Positions 26,795-34,175 of a stretch of DNA of 40,510 nucleotides are shown one piece after another. Numbering within the stretch: the first letter of the stretch is position 1; every line of letters starts with the position of its first letter. This DNA comes from Pseudomonadota bacterium (GTDB taxonomy: Bacteria > Pseudomonadota > Gammaproteobacteria > Burkholderiales > REEB80): NCBI GenBank assembly GCA_028873515.1, contig JAGWIG010000022.1, positions 1-40,510 of the forward strand, given 5' to 3'. The position numbers and the translations under genes are program-made. A model generated the notes under the pieces. It made no database searches and was not told the origin of the DNA. It saw nothing but the letters and a program-made list of their open reading frames with translations.

Positions 26795-28045
26795 ATGAAT
26801 GCATATGTAAGACTAATTTTTGAATCATTAAAGACATCCCATTCAGCCCTAAACTTATATACTCATAATGAAGGAATTGAAAAAAATGATTACATAGAGT
26901 TAAATAATAAGACTATCCCTGTTTATGAGTCTGAATTATGGACAGCAAAACAAAGGGCTGGATCATCAATCCACGAAGTTTCCTATCGCGCATGTTTTAA
27001 GTCTCAGCTCCCAAAGTTTTTTGTTTCTGCATTGACTAAAGAAGGGGACTGGGTATATGACCCATTCTCAGGTCGGGGGACCACGGCCATTGAGTCGGCT
27101 CTTCTGGGAAGACGTGTTATTGCAAATGATGTGAATCCCCTCTCGAAAATTTTATTGGAACCTCGGTTATCTGTTCCAACTTCAAAGGAAGTTGAAGACA
27201 GGCTTTCTTTGCTTAAGTTTGATAGAAATCTTAAGGATGATATTGATTTGTCAATGTTTTATCATAAAAAAACAGAGATTGAAATCTTATCGTTGAGAAA
27301 ATATTTATCGGAAAAGTTATCAGGTGGCAAGGAAGATGCTATTGATAAATGGATTCGTATGGTGGCAACAAATCGACTAACTGGGCATTCTCCAGGTTTC
27401 TTTTCTGTATATTCATTGCCCCCAAATCAAGCTATTTCGCCTGAACGTCAAAAAATAATTAATACAAAATTGGGACAAACACCGGCTTATAAAGCAATTA
27501 TTCCTCTAATTCTTAAAAAATCCAGTCAATTATTGGCGGGATTAAATCATTTTGACATCCAAAATTTAAGAGCATCTGCACGGAGCAAAATACTACTAAA
27601 TCATGATGCCAGACATACCCCCGAAATCTACAATAACCAGGTAAAATTAACCGTTACATCACCCCCGTTTTTGGATATCGTTCAATATGCGCAAGATAAC
27701 TGGCTTAGATGTTGGTTCAATGAAATAGATTCCAAACAGGTTTCACAATCTATAACCATGGCAAAAACCATTCAGCAGTGGTCTGACATTATGCGTGACG
27801 TGTTTTGCGAATTATTTCGAATTACAATTCCTGGTGGATGGGTGGCTTTTGAGGTAGGTGAGGTAAAAAAAGGATCAATTAAACTTGATGAATTGGTTAT
27901 ACCGTTAGGCGAAGAGGTTGGATTCAATTGTGTTGGTATCTTGATTAATTCACAAAAATTTACCAAGACATCAAACATATGGGGAATAAAAAATAACGCG
28001 ATAGGAACCAATACAAATCGAATTGTTCTATTTAGAAAATCATGA
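26795..28045 (+). CDS. DNA methyltransferase (N4-cytosine/N6-adenine type), unusual motif order
   Basis: A 416-residue protein with a GGGGAG site before ATG 26795. The AdoMet-binding motif I, DPFSGRGTT (from Asp89), comes first, followed by IANDVNPLS; the catalytic motif IV, TSPPF (288-292), comes about 200 residues later. In most single-chain SPPY-type enzymes the catalytic motif precedes DPFxGxGTT, so this order is permuted (alpha-like). The segment between the motifs is where a target-recognition domain would fit. TSPPF suggests an exocyclic amino methylase on C or A. No restriction endonuclease gene is adjacent, so it is an orphan methylase, or part of a system whose other members are the small neighbouring genes. 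Confidence 0.85.
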   Translation: MNAYVRLIFESLKTSHSALNLYTHNEGIEKNDYIELNNKTIPVYESELWTAKQRAGSSIHEVSYRACFKSQLPKFFVSALTKEGDWVYDPFSGRGTTAIESALLGRRVIANDVNPLSKILLEPRLSVPTSKEVEDRLSLLKFDRNLKDDIDLSMFYHKKTEIEILSLRKYLSEKLSGGKEDAIDKWIRMVATNRLTGHSPGFFSVYSLPPNQAISPERQKIINTKLGQTPAYKAIIPLILKKSSQLLAGLNHFDIQNLRASARSKILLNHDARHTPEIYNNQVKLTVTSPPFLDIVQYAQDNWLRCWFNEIDSKQVSQSITMAKTIQQWSDIMRDVFCELFRITIPGGWVAFEVGEVKKGSIKLDELVIPLGEEVGFNCVGILINSQKFTKTSNIWGIKNNAIGTNTNRIVLFRKS

Positions 28046-28083
28046 TGTAATAAAATATATTATCGACTTATTGGTATAACTTA

Positions 28084-28344
28084 CTACCTACCCTCTAAGT
28101 CGTTACCTAATGTTCTGGAGAATATTTGCTTTAGATAATTTTCCCAGCCGCCTTCTTTATAATCGAATGCATATCTACGAATTCTTTCTAATAAGGTCAA
28201 ATCAAGTTCAATTTCACCAGTGACCGCATTACATTTGCGTTGTAATTTTACGAGTAGACTTTGCCATCCGCCATCACCCTTTGTCTGAGGGGCCTGTTTG
28301 AAGAGAGCTTCCATTTCATTGCGATTTAATATTAGCTTTTTCAT
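28084..28344 (-). CDS. Small conserved-looking hypothetical protein
   Basis: An 86-residue protein with an AGGA ribosome site before ATG 28344. The sequence (LNRNEMEALFKQAP, TKGDGGWQSLLVKLQRKCN, ERIRRYAFDYKEGGWENYLK, IFSRTLG) is of a type I have seen repeatedly as a small conserved protein in mobile or restriction-type regions, but I know of no established function. It is soluble, helical and has two GGW motifs. It converges on the methyltransferase gene, 39 bases from its stop. Confidence 0.65.
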   Translation of the reverse strand: MKKLILNRNEMEALFKQAPQTKGDGGWQSLLVKLQRKCNAVTGEIELDLTLLERIRRYAFDYKEGGWENYLKQIFSRTLGNDLEGR

Positions 28345-28543
28345 TTTTTTCCTATTTAAACAATTACCCTAAACTTCATAAGCCCTAACACCACCACTCT
28401 AGATCTGACGAATTAGCTTAAACGACACATATTTTGCAGGCATTAGATAATTTCACAAAAAGCGGGATAGGTCGAATAGGGCATTACTTCCCTTAGTAAC
28501 TATAAGAATATTTAAGGAAAAAATAAAGTGTATTGAGCTAATT

Positions 28544-28789
28544 TTATGCTAATTCCCAAGGCAAGTTGCGTTTGCCGTCAACGGGTTTTAATTTACCAGA
28601 AATTCTTAAGGATTGAGCAGCCCACCGAATATCGTATTGCCATGTGTATAAAAGACTGCCGGAAGCCTTTAATTCTGGCTCATAATGCTCCCAGATATAT
28701 TTGGATATATCCTTGGGCCACCCTTTTCCTTTCATGGAACGTAATGCTTCAATTATCCATCCTTTCATATCTTCTCGTGTTGTCATCAT
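28544..28789 (-). CDS. Small winged-helix-like protein (Mrr N-terminal-like)
   Basis: An 81-residue protein with AAGGGAT right before the double ATG 28789/28786. The pattern (ALRSMKGKGWPKDISKYIWE, then YTWQYDIRWAAQSLRISG, ending GKRNLPWELA) resembles the winged-helix module found at the N-terminus of Mrr-type restriction proteins and as stand-alone proteins next to nucleases. It probably binds DNA. No nuclease domain follows in frame. It lies ~200 bases upstream of the 86-residue gene on the same strand, so the two may be co-transcribed. Confidence 0.6.
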   Translation of the reverse strand: MMTTREDMKGWIIEALRSMKGKGWPKDISKYIWEHYEPELKASGSLLYTWQYDIRWAAQSLRISGKLKPVDGKRNLPWELA

Positions 28790-28922
28790 ATCCCTTCTAA
28801 TTTAAAAAAAAAACTGAAAAATAGGAACTTTAATAGATGCCAATACCTAAACTTCCTAACTGCCTCCCTTATCACCACGACAATCCTGCTATTGGTCAGG
28901 GGTTTAATCAGATAGCGCTCGT

Positions 28923-29656
28923 TCAATAGCTTGGTGCTGACGGCATTTTTAATTGAACCGCTGTTTTATCATCTTGGTGAATAATAACCTTAACAGCCCT
29001 TCCTGTGTTTGTACCAAGATATTGTTCCATTTCGGCGACTAAATAAGGAAATATATAGCGTAAATCAGCAATTTCCCCTCTGCTACGTACTGTGGTAACC
29101 CAGTCTTGTACCGGTTTTTTGGTTGCTAGAAAAGCCTTAACATCAAGAGCGTCAAGAGAGACAAATCTCGTGTAGATTGTTCTAGATAAAATTAATGGGG
29201 AATATCCTGTAATTCCATATGTAGGAGAGTACGTAGTAGTTGATGAGTAACTACCTAAATTACCGTAAGTATTCAAGGTTCCATATGTTGAAGCAGAAGC
29301 AATGCCAGTCTGCCCCCAAACAGGTAGTTCTGTGGTGGTTTGTTGAGTATGGGGTAGGCTTATTCCATAACCAAGAAAAATAACAACATCGGCCATGGTA
29401 GCAGAATTTTCTTTTATAAATCCTTTTCTCTCTAATGCCTTATTAACTTCTGACGAAAATTCGATAAATTGCAAATCAGTTTCACTAACTCCTTTATTAC
29501 CAGGGGCAATGTAATATTTGTTGCGGGATAATGCATTGGTTTTGCATACGAATTCACAGCACCTTGAATTGGTGGTTTAAATGATAATGAAGAACAGGCA
29601 GATAACAAAAGAAAGCAACAGCATTCAATTAACAATTTACAGGATGAATGAGACAT
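28923..29656 (-). pseudogene. Lipoprotein (DUF4136-like) interrupted by a one-base frameshift
   Basis: The N-terminal frame (from ATG 29656) gives a lipoprotein signal with lipobox LSAC, then SSLSFKPPIQGAVNSYAK. After a run of four T (plus strand, 29540-29543) the correct continuation is in another frame: KTNALSRNKYYIAPGNKGV then SETDLQFIEFSSEVNKALER, on to the C-terminus at 28923 with ADVVIFLGYGISLPH, a Gly/Ser/Thr/Tyr-rich middle, and DLRYIFPYLVAEMEQYLGTN. One extra base in the homopolymer would restore a single ~243-residue outer-membrane lipoprotein. The DUF4136-like label is from recall of the pattern and is tentative. It is either a true recent pseudogene or a sequencing/assembly error. 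Confidence 0.78.
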
Positions 29657-30319
29657 ATTTATCCCTTTTTTAGTTTTTTTCTAAATACCCTCTGTTCCGC
29701 CATGGTTACAAAGGTAATGGTTACTTTGACAAATTACCCATCCTTTATCCTGAGCTCAAAGTATCCTTTTTACGTAAATCAGAAACAATATTCCAATAAG
29801 TATTTTCATTGGTTTATCAAGCCAGATACTGTCGCGCTCCCAGTATGTCATCTGGCTGGCTCCTGTTCAATTCATTTCATACCTGATTCCCTGTGATTCC
29901 CTACTTTTTCTCTTAGTGGTAATAAACCTGTCATTTTTTATCTGGAATGAGTATTTACAGCCCAGACTAAGTATTTTTTCATGCTTTACCCAAGGCTTGT
30001 TTGGCTCCACCAACCCGATTGACTTAAGACGAATACTTCAGTGGACTGACCCTGATGCCAAACCAGGTAATCACTAATATAATGATGAGGATTACAATGG
30101 AATTAATTAAAAGGTCTGAGCCAATGCTTTACCATGATCCATTGTTCAGCAATCATAATGTCTGGCATCATTCTGGAACACCCTGTGATAAAACTATGTA
30201 GCAGACACAAGTTCAAAAGTTAACGGTCTGTCTTGGTATAACTCCAAGTCATCTTAGGATCAAAAGCTTTATGTTGCAATCGTCACTTGCGTGCCATTCT
30301 TTCTAAGCAGGGGTACCCC
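29657..30319. other. Intergenic stretch, no gene supported
   Basis: About 660 bases. An 82-codon frame at 29648-29896 has no domain or ribosome site. GGCTCCACCA near 30003 looks like a tRNA 3' end but lacks a T-arm. The right end carries AGCAGGGG, the ribosome site of the next gene. Confidence 0.5.
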
Positions 30320-31033
30320 ATGAAAAGTACGCCACATAACAGGATATTCGTAGCCGGAGCCACAGGGGCTATTGGACAAAGGCTCTGCCCTATGCTGGTT
30401 GAAGACGGCTGGCAGGTTACCGGCACGACCCGTTTCCCGGAAAGGGCGAAGAGTCTTCATGATATGGGGGTTGACCCGGTTGTAGTCGATGTCTTTGATA
30501 AACAGAAATTGCAGGATGTCGTCACGAAAGCCCAAACCGAAATCGTTATCTATCAGCTTACCGATCTGCCTTTCGGGCTTGATCCGGTGAAAATAAAAGA
30601 AGGCAGGATCCGCAATGCGCGAATACGAGATATCGGTACGCGTCACCTCATCGCTACTGCAGTTGCCCGTGGGGTAAGGCGGATGGTGGTTCAAAGCATT
30701 GCCTTTGCATATGAACCTGGGCCGATGCCCTATCATGAAGAATCTCCACTGAGCATTTCATCTCTCGTAAATTTTGAGCAGCAAGTGATTGATACCCCAT
30801 TTATCGGCATTGTCTTGCGTTACGGGAGACTCTACGGGCCGGGAACGGGATTCGACAATCCACAGGGTGCGGGATCGGTGCATGTTGATGCTGCGGCTGA
30901 TGCAGCAAGGCGGGCTGTAACTCAAGGGACAGGTGGAATATACAATGTGGCCGAGAACGACGGAATGGTTTCAAGTGATAAAGTAGTGCGTGCGCTTCAT
31001 TGGAAGCCTACGTTTCGTTTCCACAATGGCTAA
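30320..31033 (+). CDS. NAD(P)-dependent epimerase/reductase-like protein (atypical SDR)
   Basis: 237 residues from ATG 30320, chosen for the AGCAGGGG upstream; the frame extends to 30287. The N-terminal Rossmann motif is GATGAIG (Gly13, Gly16, Gly19), followed by GTTRFPERAK, a segment suggesting NADP preference. RRMVVQSIAFAYEPG occupies the place of the catalytic strand but lacks the Tyr-x3-Lys pair of classical SDRs, so catalytic function is unclear. The C-terminal GGIYNVAENDGMVSSDKVVR resembles epimerase-type proteins. The codon composition is richer in GC than the AT-rich cargo to its left, suggesting a separate origin. Confidence 0.8.
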   Translation: MKSTPHNRIFVAGATGAIGQRLCPMLVEDGWQVTGTTRFPERAKSLHDMGVDPVVVDVFDKQKLQDVVTKAQTEIVIYQLTDLPFGLDPVKIKEGRIRNARIRDIGTRHLIATAVARGVRRMVVQSIAFAYEPGPMPYHEESPLSISSLVNFEQQVIDTPFIGIVLRYGRLYGPGTGFDNPQGAGSVHVDAAADAARRAVTQGTGGIYNVAENDGMVSSDKVVRALHWKPTFRFHNG

Positions 31034-31041
31034 CAATGTTG

Positions 31042-31076
31042 CGTGAGACTTTTGAGAAAGTTGTAAAAGTCTCGCG
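31042..31076 (+). terminator. Hairpin following the epimerase-like gene
   Basis: GAGACTTTT (31045-31053) and AAAAGTCTC (31065-31073) form a perfect 9-bp stem, extended to 12 bp with one G-T pair by the flanking bases; the loop is 11 bases. It starts 9 bases after the stop. There is no T run after it, so efficiency is uncertain. Confidence 0.5.
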
Positions 31077-31462
31077 GTCTCAAATACTAATGGCTATTTT
31101 AGCGAATCATGTCCCGGACCGAAATTAATTTTTATTGGATGCAATCGGAATATGAGTGCCAAGAAAAAACATCTAGCAGTCGCACCATGAACAGCTTTTT
31201 TTCGGCCATACCGGCCGGTCGCATTAGGTTGAGTTGAGTCGACGATGGGCGTCTGCTTTATGGCATGCTGTTAGCAAGGGGCTATAACCGCTACGTGCCA
31301 TGAACGGACGTCCAAGCTACCAAAGTCGACTGTCTGTAAGAGAGTAGGCAACTGCCACTCGTCTTGCGAATTGCCAGAAAGGGAGTTTTTCTACAGCATG
31401 AACGATCTAGCTGTGCGACGAAAACGAAACGCAGTATAGTTTGCATCCGAACGGGCGCTTCA
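31077..31462. other. Non-coding stretch at the distal end of the cassette array
   Basis: About 390 bases after the Shedu gene in its direction of transcription. TGCTAAC on the minus strand (31270-31276), followed ~50 bases later by a CTCAACTCAACCTAATGC-like end (to 31221), may be a degenerate attC site, but the terminal GTTRRRY is not intact. No supported gene. Confidence 0.4.
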
Positions 31463-32620
31463 TTAGCTTTGGTTGTGTTGGACAATGAATTTCGCACGCT
31501 CATAGAGTTCGTCAAAAGTGATAATTTCAGGATTTGATGTATTTTTACGGTACAACTCAAAAGACCTTAATTTATCTTTGTTCACGCCATTTTCTGATAC
31601 AAACTCAGCCATACTACCGATTACCAAGTAAGATTTGGGCTGGTAATTGAAAACTTCTTCACCAGTTGGGTTGCCTTCACTATCACTGGGATTAATTTCG
31701 CTAGAAAGCTTCTCTACAGCAGAAGCGACAGTACCTTGTACCTGTACAATAGCACCAGCTAACTCTTTCGACGGTGCCCAGCAGCCAGATCTATAAGGCT
31801 TAGATTCAAGTAACTCTGTCACGTGAGTCTTTATTTCAATAAAACAAAGGTTAGAAATAATGCCTTTTGTTTTCATAAGCGCGTCAACACGTTTGCCATA
31901 TGAATCCACGCTATGACCTTGGACTACTTGCTCCAGCTTCTTATCATCTAGGGCTGATAAGAATATGTAGCCAAGTCCATAACCGAATACCCAAGGATTC
32001 TTTTCAAAGTATTTCTGCCAAAGTGCTTCATTTGAACATTTTTTCATTTGCTTTAAATGATCAAAATAGTTTTGGTCATTTAGCAGATTTTTATAGACAC
32101 TCAACTGCTTCTTTCTAAAGCCAACAGCAATCAGATCTTCTGTTGTAACCTCAGATTTTAGCACTTCAGCAAATAAATCCTGATTTTCCATGAGGAAGGT
32201 CTTAGCTTGGTGAGTGGTTAACGATATTTTTCTAAGTTCCTCGTCGGTTATATTTACTTTAGCTCTAGTCTTGAAATCAACAGACTGGATATTTGCCAGG
32301 AACTCACAGAACCTGCCTATTTCTTCTCCTACAAAAGAAAATCCAGATCCATATGGCTGCCCTGTTTCTGATACAAACTTTTGAACAGTTAAAACGAAGG
32401 TTTGCCTAGTATCTTCTAAAAATTTCGCTGTTATGTATGTTTTGGCATCTGGTTTTTTTCGCAAAACAACTTCATCGCGTTCCCTCGCATATTCATAGCC
32501 ATCTTCTGATGGCAGTATTTTTGAGGCGATACGAACCTTTCGGTCCTTGTCTCCAAAAGCTTGAAGCGAAGGGCTTATATATGTTTTTCCCGGTTGAGGG
32601 TTTTGATAATCGTCATTCAT
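31463..32620 (-). CDS. sduA: Shedu-type anti-phage nuclease (SduA, DUF4263)
   Basis: A 385-residue protein. The C-terminal part (~195-375) is the DUF4263/Shedu domain: ALWQKYFEKNPWVFGYGLGY, then a PD-(D/E)xK core with Asp246 (KRVDALM), Glu262-x-Lys264 (CFIEIK) and a Gln at ~293 in AGAIVQVQGTV. The N-terminal ~190 residues are the variable regulatory part seen in Shedu proteins. Shedu is an established single-gene phage-defence nuclease that cuts DNA. All nuclease residues are present, so it is probably active. It is the third gene of the integron array and starts just after attC 32643-32708. A Shedu gene as an integron cassette fits the idea of cassettes as defence cargo. Confidence 0.87.
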   Translation of the reverse strand: MNDDYQNPQPGKTYISPSLQAFGDKDRKVRIASKILPSEDGYEYARERDEVVLRKKPDAKTYITAKFLEDTRQTFVLTVQKFVSETGQPYGSGFSFVGEEIGRFCEFLANIQSVDFKTRAKVNITDEELRKISLTTHQAKTFLMENQDLFAEVLKSEVTTEDLIAVGFRKKQLSVYKNLLNDQNYFDHLKQMKKCSNEALWQKYFEKNPWVFGYGLGYIFLSALDDKKLEQVVQGHSVDSYGKRVDALMKTKGIISNLCFIEIKTHVTELLESKPYRSGCWAPSKELAGAIVQVQGTVASAVEKLSSEINPSDSEGNPTGEEVFNYQPKSYLVIGSMAEFVSENGVNKDKLRSFELYRKNTSNPEIITFDELYERAKFIVQHNQS

Positions 32621-32642
32621 ATTTTCGATTTCTACTCCAAGA

Positions 32643-32708
32643 AGCTAACATTGGAATTAACCGGCCTACGCGGGTCTTGCGCAGATCCCCATAAATCACT
32701 TGTTAGAA
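32643..32708 (-). repeat. attC site between the 5'-nucleotidase and Shedu cassettes
   Basis: Read on the minus strand, it begins TTCTAACAAGTG, has a central imperfect palindrome (TGCGC / GCGTAGGCC region), and ends TTAATTCCAATGTTAGCT. The R''-like CTAAC and R'-like GTTAG arms, the ~66-base length and the L'-like TTAATTCCAA are attC features. It overlaps the last codons and stop of the 5'-nucleotidase. Confidence 0.75.
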
Positions 32709-33634
32709 TTTCTATTTGCGATTCCAAATGGAACATGAACCATTGGAATATCGCCAGCAGGCGATTCCAAGTGGCTCCGCTGGTCATCAAAGAACATGTG
32801 AGGTTTAAGAACCGTCAGGATTCTGGATTTTTGCATTCCACCTAGAAAAAATGACTCATCTGGAGATACGCCCCATTCTTTCAGTGTAGTTACAACTCTT
32901 TCATGAGCAGGAGCATTACGAGCAGTGACAATAGCAATCCTAAGGATCTTTTTGTAATCAGGATCTTCTTTTAGACGCTTTTCCTCTAACTTTTGCATAA
33001 ACGAAAGTTTCTTAAATAGGTCGGCAAGCGGGCCTGGTTTGTGCGGGATGGATTGATTTTCTATTTCGTAAGCTTGGAACTCTTTGAGATTATTATTTCG
33101 CTTGAAAACAGTCTCTGCCTCGTCGTCGGCAATGACTCCGTCAAAGTCGAAGGCCACCCTTAATTTCCCATCAAGCTCATCATCATAGACTTTTGAAGGG
33201 AGCACTACTCCAGCTGGATAGTTAGCGTCGATAGCCATTTGCACGTCATCTTCATTCGCACTTAGGAATAGTGAAGCGTTAAAAGCAGGTATGTATTCAT
33301 GAGGAGAACTTCCCGTCATAAATCCTGCGCGAGTAATGTCAAGGCCGTAGTGTCTAATTGAGCGGAAAACCCTTAATCCTGTTTCTGGAGAGTTCCTTGA
33401 TAGAAGCACTACCTCGACTGGGGATTGCTTGGAGAATGCTTTGTTGATGTTTAAAAAACGACGGATAAATGGGAAAGCAACCCCCTTAGGAAAGGGATTG
33501 TCGATGTTTTTTTCTTGATGTATCCGGTACGCATCGACACCTTCGGTCAGATAAATATTGTGAGACTCGGATAGGTCAAACAGCGCGCTGGACGCGATGC
33601 TGATAACCAATTTACGTTCTATTGGGTATGCCAT
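32696..33634 (-). CDS. 5'-nucleotidase, cytosolic cN-I family
   Basis: A 312-residue protein of the 5'-nucleotidase family related to animal cN-I. The N-terminus has ERKLVISIASSALFDLSESH and GVAFPFIRRFLNIN; the HAD-type core is VAFDFDGVIADDEAE (Asp163 nucleophile, Asp165), with RIAIVTARNAPAHERVV and FFLGGMQKSRIL, then FFDDQ near the C-terminus. It should dephosphorylate nucleoside monophosphates in the cytoplasm. It starts only ~8 bases inside the cassette, without a Shine-Dalgarno, and its stop lies in the next attC, as expected for a cassette gene. It lies between a membrane-protein cassette and a Shedu cassette. A role in nucleotide-based phage defence is conceivable but unproven. Confidence 0.88.
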   Translation of the reverse strand: MAYPIERKLVISIASSALFDLSESHNIYLTEGVDAYRIHQEKNIDNPFPKGVAFPFIRRFLNINKAFSKQSPVEVVLLSRNSPETGLRVFRSIRHYGLDITRAGFMTGSSPHEYIPAFNASLFLSANEDDVQMAIDANYPAGVVLPSKVYDDELDGKLRVAFDFDGVIADDEAETVFKRNNNLKEFQAYEIENQSIPHKPGPLADLFKKLSFMQKLEEKRLKEDPDYKKILRIAIVTARNAPAHERVVTTLKEWGVSPDESFFLGGMQKSRILTVLKPHMFFDDQRSHLESPAGDIPMVHVPFGIANRNSNK

Positions 33635-33641
33635 AGGAGAA

Positions 33642-33710
33642 ATCTAACATAGAAGTCACCGGCGCTCCGCAACTTTCTCGCGCAGCGCCCCCTGCACCGA
33701 AGAGTTAGAG
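33642..33710 (-). repeat. attC site between the membrane-protein and 5'-nucleotidase cassettes
   Basis: On the minus strand it runs from CTCTAAC to GTTAGAT over 69 bases. The arms TCTAAC and GTTAGA are complementary, and GGCGCT/AGCGCC pair in the interior. GTTAGAT fits the GTTRRRY core. This is the clearest attC in the window. The preceding gene ends within its first arm. Confidence 0.82.
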
Positions 33711-34159
33711 CGAACGGGCTACTTGTTTCGGAATCCACGATAGACCCCACCCGACGCCCCAGCCAAAGACATAAATCGCGATAGACGGCACAAGCCACCA
33801 CAGTGCGCCGAAGCCGATTAGGGACCAGCTACGCTCGTTCGTTGTTGTGGAGATAAGCTCCCAATATTCTTTCGATGCAGCGGCCATATCTTTTTCAGGC
33901 ACGCCTTTTCTGAAAGATAAACAGCTACCGTTTGGCATGGCGACGTCAGTGCCCCAGTCGTTAGCGCTCTGCCATCCTTCCTTGTCTTCAGGCACCAGCA
34001 AGGATTTAGATTGAGGTGAAAGCTTCGCCACCAACTCTTTGTCATGCGAAAGATCTTCCGGTTGTGGAAAACATGAACGACATAAACGCCGACGATGACG
34101 AGATAAATGGATGAAGCTAGCACCCATAGCCTTTGCCACCCGTTAAGTTTGAGAGTCAT
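33705..34159 (-). pseudogene. Small membrane protein cassette, frameshifted
   Basis: The N-terminal frame from ATG 34159 reads MTLKLNGWQRLWVLASSIYL then VIVGVYVVHVF, a TM segment. After a homopolymer (AAAA on plus, 34068-34071) the natural continuation is one frame over: PQPEDLSHDKELVAKL, then VAMPNGSCLSFRKGVPEKDM and a C-terminal TM (LIGFGALWWLVPSIAIYVFGW). One extra base would join them into a ~150-residue two-TM protein. A second single-base indel near 33745-33748 (GGGG on minus) might account for the C-terminal tail, since the adjacent frame would end GWVYRGFRNK at a stop at 33719. The protein's function is unknown. It is the first cassette of the array. Confidence 0.68.
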
Positions 34160-34167
34160 AGTAATGC

Positions 34168-34175
34168 GCTCTAAC
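34168..34175 (-). repeat. Integron core recombination site before the first cassette
   Basis: GTTAGAGC on the minus strand, 8 bases before the first cassette gene, is the position of the attI/attC crossover. A matching R'' arm upstream was not recognised, so whether this is attI or the end of an attC is open. Confidence 0.5.

Larger units (their letters stand above)
31463..34175 (-). mobile_element. Integron cassette array without an integron integrase (CALIN)
   Basis: Three minus-strand genes follow each other, separated by 60-70-base imperfect palindromes with xxCTAAC at one end and GTTAGxx at the other, typical of attC recombination sites (32643-32708 and 33642-33710). A further core site, GTTAGAGC on the minus strand, sits at 34168-34175 directly before the first gene. 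The gene 3' ends run into the attC sequences, as in cassettes. No intI gene is present within the window next to the array, so it depends on an integrase in trans or is a relic. Confidence 0.7.

Noticed and set aside
29520-29560. Programmed ribosomal frameshift in the lipoprotein
   Set aside because: No slippery heptamer or stimulatory structure was seen; an indel in the four-base homopolymer is simpler.
29648-29896. 82-codon plus-strand frame
   Set aside because: No family, no ribosome site, and it starts inside the lipoprotein's first codons on the opposite strand.
30003-30012. GGCTCCACCA as a tRNA 3' end or island attachment copy
   Set aside because: No T-arm or acceptor partner upstream, and it does not match the tRNA-Ser 3' end used by the integrase.
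30269-30736. 155-codon minus-strand frame
   Set aside because: Antisense to the Rossmann-type gene at 30320-31033, which has the GATGAIG motif and a ribosome site.
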